A DNA stretch of 64,000 bases from AP-15 sp963733945 (GTDB taxonomy: Bacteria; Pseudomonadota; Alphaproteobacteria; ATCC43930; CGMCC-115725): the NCBI GenBank assembly GCA_963733945.1, contig CAVTFD010000014.1:1-64000 (forward strand). Reading direction: 5' to 3'. A program made the translations under genes and the position numbers. Below the pieces are notes generated by a model that saw only the letters and a program-made list of their open reading frames with translations, made no database searches and was not told the origin of the DNA. Below, piece by piece: positions 7,805 through 15,263 of this stretch (within the stretch, counting starts at the first letter, position 1; each line of letters starts with the position of its first letter).

Positions 7805-9535
7805 TTAGGCCGCCCCCGCGCGGCGCATGATCGCCCATTGTTGGGCAATACTGAGTGTGTTGTTCCATGCCCAGTAGATCACGAGCCCCGCCGGAAAGTG
7901 CGACAGCATGTAGGTAAAGACGATCGGCAACAGCATAAACATCCGCGCCTGCATCGGATCGACCGGCTGCGGGTTCAGCTTTTGCTGCAGAAACATCGTC
8001 AGGCCCATGATCAGCGGCCAAGCGCCGATCATCAGAAAAGAGCCGATCATCGGCACGGCTGACGGAGTGAACGGCAACAGGCCGAAGAGGTTGGCGAAGG
8101 AGGTCGGGTCGGGCGCCGACAAATCACGGATCCAGCCGAAGAACGGAGCGTGGCGCATCTCTATCGTGACGAACAAGACCTTGTAGAGCGAGAAAAACAC
8201 TGGAATCTGGATCACGATTGGCAGGCAGCCGGCCAGCGGATTTGCGCCGACGCGCTTGTAGAGCGCCATCATCTCTTGCTGCTGGCGGGCCTTGTCATCC
8301 GGGAACCGCTCCCGCAATTTCTGGATTTCGGGCTGCAGCAGCTTCATCTTGCTCATCGCCTGATAGGATTTGTTGGCGAGCGGGAAGAAGAGCAGTTTGA
8401 CGCAAAAGGTGAACAGCAGGATCGCCAAGCCAAAGTTGCCAAGCATCCGTTCGAAGATAAGTAGAATTCGAAAGATCGGTTTGGTCAAGAACCAAAACCA
8501 GCCAAAATCTATGGAATATTCGAATAGCGGGATCCCGGAGGCGCTATAGGCTTCGAGCAGGTTGAGTTCCTTGGCCCCGGCGAAAAAGCGAGTCGAGATC
8601 GCCGCCGTCCCATTGGGCTCTACCGTCATTTTAGGTCCGAGATAGTCGGTTTGATAGCGCTCGACGCCGCCTTCGAGCGTATGCGTGAAGCGAGCCTCGA
8701 CCCTCTCGTCTTGCGGTGGAATCAGCGAGGTCAGCCAGTACTTGTCGGTGAACCCAAGCCAGCCGCCAGTGGATGAGAAGTCGAGCGGCTTGCCAGGACT
8801 CAGCGAGGAATATTTAACCTCCTGTAGTGATCCTTCGAGATAACCGATCAGGCCTTCGAACAGAATATAATAGCCGGCAACTTGCGGCGTGCCGGTGCGA
8901 CTGACGAGACCGTAGGACAGCAGCTCGGCCGAAGTGCTGCCACTGTTGTTGACGGTGTCGCGCACCGTAAACATGTAATAGGGGTCGACCGAGATCGTCC
9001 GCGTGAAAAGAAGCCCCCGGCCATTGTCCCATGTCAAAGTCATCGGGGTCGACGGGGTCAGCGGCCCGCCCGAGGCTTTCCACAAGGTCTCGGGTCCCGG
9101 AACTTTCACCTGCCCGGGCTTGGCCGCAACCCAGCCGAATTCGGCGAGATAGGGGCTCGTGGTCCCGGGCGGCGACAGCAGAACCACCTCTGGGCTCTTT
9201 GGGTCGACGGTCTCATGGTAGGTGGCGAGCGTCAGATCGTCGAACCGCGCGCCTACCAGCACGATCGAGCCGTGCAGCCGCGGTGTGTCGATCTTAACAT
9301 GCGGTTGGCTGGCGATCGCCGCAGCCCGCGACTCGGCGGCGCTGGCAGCGACTGCTTTGGGGGCGGAGACTCCAGGCGCGGCTGTGCCCGGGGCTGCCGA
9401 TTGGGTCGCGGGCGTGGTGGCCGTGGTTCCTACATGCGGCACGGACGGTGGGCGCAGCCGCTCGAACACGAATTGGAACGCGATCAGGATTCCGACCGAC
9501 AGCGCGATCGCAATCAGGAGGTTGCGCTGTTCCAT
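7805..9535 (-). CDS. yidC: membrane protein insertase YidC
   Basis: The 576-aa long-form YidC has an N-terminal anchor (LLIAIALSVGILIAFQFVFE) and a low-complexity Ala/Pro/Thr linker. A large periplasmic domain (about 75-350) follows, then the conserved five-helix insertase core. That core includes FGLAILLFTFCVKLLFFPLA, the amphipathic coupling region rich in K and E, and GCLPIVIQIPVFFSLYKVL. The N-terminus is as in Gram-negative members rather than the short OxaA type. It inserts inner membrane proteins alone or with SecYEG. It is downstream of yidD (21-nt gap) in the rpmH-rnpA-yidD-yidC order. Confidence 0.97.
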   Translation of the reverse strand: MEQRNLLIAIALSVGILIAFQFVFERLRPPSVPHVGTTATTPATQSAAPGTAAPGVSAPKAVAASAAESRAAAIASQPHVKIDTPRLHGSIVLVGARFDDLTLATYHETVDPKSPEVVLLSPPGTTSPYLAEFGWVAAKPGQVKVPGPETLWKASGGPLTPSTPMTLTWDNGRGLLFTRTISVDPYYMFTVRDTVNNSGSTSAELLSYGLVSRTGTPQVAGYYILFEGLIGYLEGSLQEVKYSSLSPGKPLDFSSTGGWLGFTDKYWLTSLIPPQDERVEARFTHTLEGGVERYQTDYLGPKMTVEPNGTAAISTRFFAGAKELNLLEAYSASGIPLFEYSIDFGWFWFLTKPIFRILLIFERMLGNFGLAILLFTFCVKLLFFPLANKSYQAMSKMKLLQPEIQKLRERFPDDKARQQQEMMALYKRVGANPLAGCLPIVIQIPVFFSLYKVLFVTIEMRHAPFFGWIRDLSAPDPTSFANLFGLLPFTPSAVPMIGSFLMIGAWPLIMGLTMFLQQKLNPQPVDPMQARMFMLLPIVFTYMLSHFPAGLVIYWAWNNTLSIAQQWAIMRRAGAA

Positions 9536-9556
9536 TTCGGTCTAGCCCAGTCAGGT

Positions 9557-9847
9557 TCAGTTTGCGGCGCCGACATGCCGACAGTCGGCGGGTCTGACGG
9601 CCGTCTTGCGGCGGGGCACTGGGTCGTAGCCGCTGCCGCCCCACGGGTGGCAACGCGCGAGCCGCCACAGCGCGAGACCGCCGCCGCGAAGCGCGCCGTG
9701 CCGTTCCAGCGCTTCGATCGCGTAATCCGAGCAGCTCGGCAGAAAGCGGCAGGAGGGAGGCAGCAGCGGCGAAACAATAAGCTGGTAGGCGCGAACAGCT
9801 ACCCGCAAGCCCGCACTCAAAAACTTGCCACCGTATAGCGGTCTCAT
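9557..9847 (-). CDS. yidD: membrane protein insertion efficiency factor YidD
   Basis: A 96-aa peripheral inner-membrane protein of the YidD family. The signature AYQLIVSPLLPPSCRFLPSC and YAIEALERHG are present, including the paired cysteines, followed by LARCHPWGGSGYDPVP. It overlaps the rnpA stop as ATGA (9844-9847), a coupling found across bacteria in this locus. Confidence 0.96.
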   Translation of the reverse strand: MRPLYGGKFLSAGLRVAVRAYQLIVSPLLPPSCRFLPSCSDYAIEALERHGALRGGGLALWRLARCHPWGGSGYDPVPRRKTAVRPADCRHVGAAN

Positions 9848-10239
9848 CCTGCTCCTTCCGCGCGTCGCTCGGGCCGGTGTTCCGCTCGGCTGCGCTCAAC
9901 CCTGCGCAGCGCTGCGGCGAGATCGGTAACCAGCGCCCCATAAGGGCGCGCTGCCGTCGCTGCCCGCGCGATCAACACGTAATCAGTACCTGGGCTCCCC
10001 TGAACTGGCAAAATCTGCGCGGCCGCCGCCCGCAACCGCCGCTTGGCCCGATTGCGGATCACCGCGTTGCCGACTTTGCGGCTAGCGGTGAATCCCACCC
10101 GCAGCATCGCGCCGCCTTCCAGATCCGGCGGCTGCTGCGCAACCTGCAAGACCAGACCGGGCATGACCGCTTTCTGTCGATCCGCTGCGACCCGCAGGAA
10201 ATCGGCCCGAATCTTAAGTGTCGCAAGTCTGCCGGCCAC
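9844..10239 (-). CDS. rnpA: ribonuclease P protein component
   Basis: RnpA is the protein cofactor of RNase P. The basic core RKVGNAVIRNRAKRRLR (the RNR-type RNA-binding motif) and RADFLRV near the N-terminus are diagnostic. The conserved protein starts just before TLKIRADFL. The in-frame ATG at 10326 would lie inside rpmH, so I chose the GTG at 10239 (131 aa), which begins 44 nt after the rpmH stop with a GGGAAT-like site upstream. No TTG or ATG alternative lies closer. Confidence 0.9.
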   Translation of the reverse strand: MAGRLATLKIRADFLRVAADRQKAVMPGLVLQVAQQPPDLEGGAMLRVGFTASRKVGNAVIRNRAKRRLRAAAAQILPVQGSPGTDYVLIARAATAARPYGALVTDLAAALRRVERSRAEHRPERRAEGAG

Positions 10240-10282
10240 GAGATTCCCGACCGCTGCGGTCGAGCAAGGCCAGCCCGCCGCC

Positions 10283-10417
10283 TCAGGCGGAGAGTCGCTT
10301 GCGGCCCTTTGCCCTCCGAGCGGCAATCACACGGCGCCCCGCGACGGTCGCCATTCGCGCGCGAAACCCGTGGCGGCGCTTGCGAACGAGGTTGCTGGGC
10401 TGGTAAGTGCGCTTCAC
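10283..10417 (-). CDS. rpmH: 50S ribosomal protein L34
   Basis: This 44-residue ORF encodes L34. It opens KRTYQPSNLVRKRRHGFRAR after a GTG start codon and ends GRKRLSA, as in nearly all bacterial L34 proteins. The GTG start at 10415-10417 is unusual for a highly expressed ribosomal gene, but the conserved N-terminus leaves no room for another start. It leads the rpmH-rnpA-yidD-yidC-engB run and has a strong promoter at 10461-10489. Confidence 0.96.
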   Translation of the reverse strand: MKRTYQPSNLVRKRRHGFRARMATVAGRRVIAARRAKGRKRLSA

Positions 10418-10460
10418 GGCACCGGCTCCGATTGCGGCATCTCTCACGAGCGGAGGCGGC

Positions 10461-10489
10461 TATATAAGGGAGGCGATCCGCCAAGTCAA
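10461..10489 (-). promoter_or_regulatory. sigma-70-type promoter of rpmH
   Basis: On the minus strand TTGACT (10489-10484) is followed by exactly 17 nt and TATATA (10466-10461), about 43 nt upstream of the rpmH start. Five of six bases match the -35 consensus and the -10 is AT-rich in a GC-rich setting. This is the best promoter match noted in the window. Confidence 0.75.
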
Positions 10490-10600
10490 CGACACGGCCG
10501 ATCCGTGGCGTGGAATGGCCCGGTCTTCCGATGCCGTTCGGTTAGGGTGTTGGCGGCGAACGTGGCATGTCTGAGAAGCTCAGGGAGCAAAGTGGCGCCG

Positions 10601-11545
10601 ATGTTGGATGATGCGACGGTCGAGGCTGCCGATCGTGCTGCCCGGGTGTGGGCTGCAGCCGAACCCGGACCGATTGTTCCCGGCAGCGAGGCGCACAAGA
10701 CGGCGTTTTGCCGGATGCTGCTCGATACCCATAACCGCTACAAGCCGGCCGTCATCGATTGGCCGGTGCTCGAGCGCGAAGCGCGCGAGCGGCTGATCTG
10801 TCTGCCGATCTGGGACATCGCAGTACAAACCGAAGGAAAAGCCCGCCGGCGCGTGCTGAGCTACGCCGAGACCATCGCTGACCCCCTTTTGCGTCAGGCA
10901 ATCGAACTCGACGGGTTCGAGGAGGGCCGGCACAAGGAGGTCCTCTCCAACCTCGTCGAGGCCTACGGCATCCGCCTAGCTCCCGAGCCCGAGTACACCC
11001 GCCCGCGCGACCCCGAATGGGCTTTTATGGTCACCGGGTTCAGCGAGTGCATCGACAGTTTTTTTGCCTTTGGCCTGTTCGCTCTGGCACAGCGGTCTGG
11101 CTTTTTTCCGCTGAGCCTGGTCGACACGTTCGAGCCGGTCATGCAGGAGGAAGGCCGCCATATCCTGTTCTTCGTCAATTGGGCGGCTTGGCACCGGCGT
11201 GGATTGCCGTGGTGGCGTCGTCCGCTGTTCGCGATCAAGACCCTCGCGGTCTGGGCCTTTCTGATCTGGGAGCGGATCGGGATTGCGCGCGGTGTCGCCG
11301 GCGCCCAAGCCGAGACGGGTGTCGTGGGGACGCCGCAGGACAACAACTTCACCTTAACCGGCGGCAAGTCGCTGGCCGCGGTCGATCTTTCTCCGGCGGC
11401 GCTGATCGAAATCTGCCTGGCCGAGAACGATCGGCGGCTTTCCGGTTACGATCCGCGTCTGTTGCGGCCGAATATCGTGCCGCGATTGATGCGTGTCGTC
11501 CACCGCTTGCTGCGGTGGCGGGGCAATGCCGCGGCTGCGTCATGA
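10601..11545 (+). CDS. ferritin-like di-iron protein, function unknown
   Basis: A 314-aa helical protein with two E-x-x-H motifs in matching context, GFEEGRHKEVL (about residues 105-115) and MQEEGRHILFF (about 180-190). This is the pattern of ferritin-like di-iron carboxylate proteins. Additional acidic residues that could complete the site lie in FSECIDSFF. It has no signal peptide. A GTG at 10592 sits 4 nt after GGGAG and could be the start, adding three residues; the frame remains open far upstream through rpmH, which is not credible. It is divergent from rpmH. The stop overlaps a following ATG as ATGA (11542-11545). Substrate unknown. Confidence 0.65.
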   Translation: MLDDATVEAADRAARVWAAAEPGPIVPGSEAHKTAFCRMLLDTHNRYKPAVIDWPVLEREARERLICLPIWDIAVQTEGKARRRVLSYAETIADPLLRQAIELDGFEEGRHKEVLSNLVEAYGIRLAPEPEYTRPRDPEWAFMVTGFSECIDSFFAFGLFALAQRSGFFPLSLVDTFEPVMQEEGRHILFFVNWAAWHRRGLPWWRRPLFAIKTLAVWAFLIWERIGIARGVAGAQAETGVVGTPQDNNFTLTGGKSLAAVDLSPAALIEICLAENDRRLSGYDPRLLRPNIVPRLMRVVHRLLRWRGNAAAAS

Positions 11546-11808
11546 AGATAGGCTCCGAGGAGCGCATGCGGCAATCGTGCGATCAGTTGTTGCGTGAATG
11601 CTTCGTTCAACTGGATGGCGTCGGAGCAGGAACGCCGCTGGACGGGGCGCGCCATGGCTGCGGCCGACGATCGACGCTCGCTCTTATTGCCGGGCAAGCG
11701 TTCGCCCCCGATCTGCTCCAGCCCGCTTTCGGCGGATCCTCGCCGCGGTTGGCTTGGTGGGGCTACGCCCTGGAGTTAGCACGCGCGGTTCCTGCTAACC
11801 GCGCATGA
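11542..11808 (+). CDS. small ORF coupled to both neighbours, unknown
   Basis: An 88-residue reading frame fills the gap between the ferritin-like gene and the HpnL-type gene. Its ATG overlaps the preceding stop as ATGA (11542-11545) and its TGA overlaps the next ATG as ATGA (11805-11808). I recognise no family. The sequence has an Arg/Cys-rich start and a hydrophobic middle (LALIAGQAFAPDLLQPAF). The double coupling is the only argument that it is translated; it may be chance. Confidence 0.3.
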   Translation: MKIGSEERMRQSCDQLLRECFVQLDGVGAGTPLDGARHGCGRRSTLALIAGQAFAPDLLQPAFGGSSPRLAWWGYALELARAVPANRA

Positions 11809-12813
11809 AACCGGTTTCGCTTCTGGCCGCGGCGACCGGGATCGTCCTGATCGCGCGTGCTCGTCGTCCACTTTGGTGCAGCTGCGGTGGCCCGCTCTCT
11901 GCTCGCGGTCGGCTGGGTCGGCTTTGCGGCCGTTTGTCTGATCCATCTCGCGCTGATTGCGGTGATGGGGATTGCCTGGTGGATACTGCTGCCAGGAACC
12001 AACCCATGGAGCGCTATCTGGGCGCGCTTGGTCCGTGATTCCGCGTCCGAGGTGCTGCCACTTTCGCAGGTCGGCGGCTATGTCGCAGGGGCGCGGGCCA
12101 TCGCTATCGCCGGGATCCCCGGCAGCACGGCCGCGGCGAGCACGATTGTCGACGTCACCCTCGAATTCTTCGCTCAAATCGCCTACACGGCGATCGCGCT
12201 GTCATGGCTGGTGCATCTTGAACCACAGGTGCGGTTTGTGGCCTCTGCCGCAACCGGGATCGCCGTCGCAGGGAGTTTGGCCGCCGGGTTGCTTGCTGCA
12301 CAGCGCCGCGGCTTTGGCTTGCTCGATCGCTTCGCCGGCGCGCTCGGCCGCGGATGGGCGGAGCGGACAGCGGCGGGGGCCGCAGCACTTCACGCAGGCA
12401 TTGCCGGTATCTATGCCCGCAGGGGTGCGGTATTGACCAGCGTTGCCCTCCATCTTGGCTGCTGGATTGCGAGCGCGGCAGAAATCTGGTTGGCCTTGCG
12501 TTTCATTGGCTCCCCGCTCGGCTTTGGCGCGGTCTTGGTAATGGAGAGCTTGCTCTATGCCATCCGTAGTGTCGCCTTCGCCGTGCCGAACGCGGTCGGG
12601 GTGCAGGAGGGCGCTTATATCCTTCTCGGAGCGAGCTTTGGTCTGACGCCTGAGATCGGGCTGGCGCTGTCGCTGTTGAAACGCGCTCGCGACGCCGTGA
12701 TAGGGCTGCCCGCGCTCGGCGCGTGGGAGCTCATCGAGAGCGGCCGCTTGTATGGACGTGGCGCCGGGGCACAACCTTCGCGACGCCTCGAAACGAAACC
12801 CCGGTCGCAATGA
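11805..12813 (+). CDS. HpnL-type/lysylphosphatidylglycerol synthase-like membrane protein, probable frameshift
   Basis: The main frame (GTG at 11857 to 12813, 318 aa) encodes a polytopic protein with about seven to eight hydrophobic segments. Features of the UPF0104/HpnL family seen are SEVLPLSQVGGY, an internal MESLLYAIRSVAFAVPNAVG and GVQEGAYILLG. The natural N-terminal helix is in another frame: ATG at 11805 reads MKPVSLLAAATGIVLIA and then runs into an unrelated frame. Removing one base near 11855-11858 fuses it to VLVVHFGAAAVARSLL, giving a complete first membrane segment. The main frame has a stop at 11848-11850, so as written the protein is truncated or frameshifted. HpnL members are often linked with hopanoid genes; none is nearby, so that role is not claimed. 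Confidence 0.65.
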
Positions 12814-12822
12814 CCGGGGTTT
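12796..12822 (+). terminator. hairpin terminator after the HpnL-type gene
   Basis: A perfect 11-bp inverted repeat, AAACCCCGGTC and GACCGGGGTTT, with a 5-nt GCAAT loop. It contains the stop codon of the HpnL-type gene and is followed by the pyrimidine run TTTGTCTCTCTC. The A-tract/T-tract flanks suggest that it can act on both strands. Confidence 0.75.
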
Positions 12823-12922
12823 GTCTCTCTCTGCACCTGGAGGTAGGGCAGGACCGCGTGCACCGTTTGGGATGAATGATCGGGGAGACAGAACGATGCA
12901 GGCACATATTGCAGCTGGCCCG

Positions 12923-12940
12923 TAAATATTGCAATATTTA
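12923..12940. promoter_or_regulatory. 18-bp perfect AT-rich palindrome, likely operator
   Basis: TAAATATTGCAATATTTA is fully self-complementary and stands in an AT-rich patch (about 12904-12960) inside a GC-rich genome. A half-copy ATATTGCA occurs at 12906-12913, exactly 20 bp (two helical turns) before the matching bases 12926-12933. The position is about 180 bp upstream of the TVP38-like gene in a 300-bp gap with no gene. It looks like a binding site for a dimeric regulator; the regulator is not identified. Confidence 0.45.
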
Positions 12941-13120
12941 TCGCAAAATTAAGCATCTATCCAACTGAACCCGCAAAACGGGAATAGGTGCGGCGAGTTA
13001 GGGCGGGCTTGCCACATCGTCTCGTCCCTGAAGATTCTCATAGTGCTCACGGGAAGGTGACCGCCCATTGACGACCTGACCGCTACCATCGTGGCTTATG
13101 CTGGCCAACCCGTACTCGCG

Positions 13121-13837
13121 ATGCCCAACGATCCCTCGCCGCGACCCGGCTTCTCCGCACGCCGCCTGGTGCCGCTGGGGCTTCTCATCGTCGCGGGAAT
13201 CGCCTTTGTTGTTTTGGGTGGCCACCATTATCTGACCTTTGCCACGATCTCCGATAACCGTGGCTGGCTGTGCCGTCTGGTTGCCCGCTGGGGTTTCGTC
13301 GCCGCACTTCTCTATATCGCGGTCTATGCCGTCTTGGTCGCTTTGTCGGTCCCTGGCGCGGTGATGCTGACAATTGCCGGCGGGTTTCTATTCGGGACCT
13401 GGCTCGGTGGGCTGTGCGCGGTTGTCGGCGCGACTTTGGGGGCGACTGCGGTTTTTGTTGCCGCGCGCGCTGGCCTCGACGGTTTGGCGCAGCGCGCGGG
13501 GCCATTCTTTGCCAGGCTCGAGGCCGGGTTTCGCGCCAACGCATTCAGCTATCTCCTGGTGTTGCGCCTCGTGCCGCTATTCCCGTTCTGGCTCGTCAAC
13601 CTCGTGCCAGCCTTGGCCGGTGTCGGTCTTCTCACCTACCTGCTCGCGACGTTTATTGGCATCGTTCCCGGCACCTTCGTCTATGCCAGCCTCGGCAACG
13701 GGCTCGGCAAGGTGGTCGACAAGCCTGACCTCGGTGTCGTTTTTCGCCCGAGCGTGCTGCTCCCGATCATCTTGCTTGCTGTGCTCGCCCTTGTCCCGGT
13801 GTGGTACAAACGACGGCGCCGCAGACAGTCCATATGA
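13121..13837 (+). CDS. TVP38/TMEM64 (DedA-like) membrane protein
   Basis: The 238-aa protein has five to six hydrophobic segments and the SNARE-associated/VTT domain signature. This includes the small-residue motif VPGAVMLTIAGGFLFGTWLGG (read as VPGAVMLT and AGGFLFG) and LRLVPLFPFWLVN, with the conserved Arg in a re-entrant helix. The tail is very basic (KRRRRRQ). The ATG at 13121 is chosen; an in-frame GTG at 13091 would add 10 residues. Its stop overlaps the next gene start as ATGA (13834-13837), pairing it with a flavin disulfide reductase, an arrangement often seen for TVP38 genes next to mercuric-reductase-like genes. Transport role is inferred from family. Confidence 0.85.
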   Translation: MPNDPSPRPGFSARRLVPLGLLIVAGIAFVVLGGHHYLTFATISDNRGWLCRLVARWGFVAALLYIAVYAVLVALSVPGAVMLTIAGGFLFGTWLGGLCAVVGATLGATAVFVAARAGLDGLAQRAGPFFARLEAGFRANAFSYLLVLRLVPLFPFWLVNLVPALAGVGLLTYLLATFIGIVPGTFVYASLGNGLGKVVDKPDLGVVFRPSVLLPIILLAVLALVPVWYKRRRRRQSI

Positions 13838-15249
13838 ACCGCCATCTCGCCCCCGATCTGTGCGTCATCGGCGCCGGCTCGGGCGGGCTGGCGGTCGCCG
13901 CCGGCGCGGCGCAGCTCGGTGCCGATGTTGTACTGGTCGAACGCGGCGCAATGGGCGGCGATTGCCTGAACTTTGGCTGTGTGCCGTCAAAATCTCTTCT
14001 CGCTTCGGCCCGGTTCGCCGATCTCTGGCGGCGCGGGCTCGGCTTGGGTCTCGCTTACGACCCGCCGCTTATTGACTTCGCTGCAGTCGGCAACAGCGTC
14101 GAGCAGGTTATCGCGCGCATCGCGCCGAATGACTCGGTGGAACGGTTCGAGGGTCTCGGCGTCACTGTGCTGGGCGCCGAGGCGCGTTTCACTAGCCCGC
14201 GCACGGTGCTTGCCGGCGAGTTCGAGATCCGGCCGCGGCGCTTTGTGATCGCCAGCGGCTCGCACCCGGCTGTTCCGCCGATTCCCGGGCTCGATAGCAC
14301 GCCCTATCTGACCAACGAGACCATCTTCGCCAACCGTGAACTACCCGAACATTTGATCGTGATCGGCGGCGGGCCGATCGGCATCGAGATGGCGCAGGCG
14401 CATCGCCGGCTGGGCGCGCGGGTCACCGTGCTCGATATTGGCCCGCTGTTGGCTCGCGACGATCCCGAGCTGGTTGCATTGCTCGCCGAACGTCTCGCCG
14501 ACGGGGGGATCGTGTTGCGCCCGCGGGTCGCAATGGATTCTGTCGGGGTAACTGGCGAAGGCGTGGTGGTCACGCTCGAGGGCGGGGAGCGGATAGCTGG
14601 ATCGCATCTGTTGGTTGCCGCCGGCCGGCGACCGAACACCGCAGCGCTCGATCTCGCCGCTGCCGGGATCGCCGCCGGGCCGGAAGGGATCATTGTCGAT
14701 GCCCGATTGCGCACGACCAACCGCCGCGCCTTTGCCGTCGGCGACGTCGCAGGGGGGCCGCAATTCACCCATATTGCGCTGTATCACGCAGGGGTCGTGA
14801 TCCGGAATGCGCTGTTCCGTCTTCCGGCAAAGGTCGACTACCGGGCCCTGCCGTGGGTTACCTACACCGAGCCTGAACTCGCCCAGGTCGGGCTGACCGA
14901 GCCATCGGCGCGAAACGCCGGCCGTCCGGTGCGAGTTCTGCGCTGGCCCTTTGCAAGGAATGATCGCGCTCAAACCGAACGCGACACCGAAGGCTTGGTC
15001 AAAATCTTGACCCGACGCGACGGTCGGATCCTTGGCGCTTCAATCCTTAGCGCCGAGGCCGGGGATTTGATCTTGCCCTGGGCGTTGGCGATCTCGCAAA
15101 AACTCAAGATCGGCGCGCTGGCCAATCTGGTTGTGCCCTATCCGACGCGCGGCGAGGCCAGCAAACGCGCCGCCGGCAGCTTTTATACGCCAGCATTGTT
15201 TTCGGCGCGCACCCGTCGGATTGTACGTTTCTTGGCGCGGTTCGGCTGA
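13834..15249 (+). CDS. FAD-dependent pyridine nucleotide-disulfide oxidoreductase (mercuric reductase-like)
   Basis: A 471-aa class I flavin disulfide reductase. An FAD-binding GAGSGG lies near the N-terminus. The redox-active pair is in GGDCLNFGCVPSKSL, with C-x4-C spacing as in dihydrolipoamide dehydrogenase and MerA. The NAD(P)-binding GGGPIGIEMAQ, the second FAD motif AVGDVAGG and the C-terminal dimerisation domain follow. It lacks the N-terminal HMA domain and C-terminal vicinal cysteines of true MerA. The canonical interface His-Glu pair is not evident in the C-terminal tail (VVPYPTRGEAS), so it is probably not a lipoamide dehydrogenase. Natural substrate is unknown. Translationally coupled to the TVP38-like gene. 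Confidence 0.88.
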   Translation: MNRHLAPDLCVIGAGSGGLAVAAGAAQLGADVVLVERGAMGGDCLNFGCVPSKSLLASARFADLWRRGLGLGLAYDPPLIDFAAVGNSVEQVIARIAPNDSVERFEGLGVTVLGAEARFTSPRTVLAGEFEIRPRRFVIASGSHPAVPPIPGLDSTPYLTNETIFANRELPEHLIVIGGGPIGIEMAQAHRRLGARVTVLDIGPLLARDDPELVALLAERLADGGIVLRPRVAMDSVGVTGEGVVVTLEGGERIAGSHLLVAAGRRPNTAALDLAAAGIAAGPEGIIVDARLRTTNRRAFAVGDVAGGPQFTHIALYHAGVVIRNALFRLPAKVDYRALPWVTYTEPELAQVGLTEPSARNAGRPVRVLRWPFARNDRAQTERDTEGLVKILTRRDGRILGASILSAEAGDLILPWALAISQKLKIGALANLVVPYPTRGEASKRAAGSFYTPALFSARTRRIVRFLARFG

Positions 15250-15263
15250 AACGGACGATCCCC

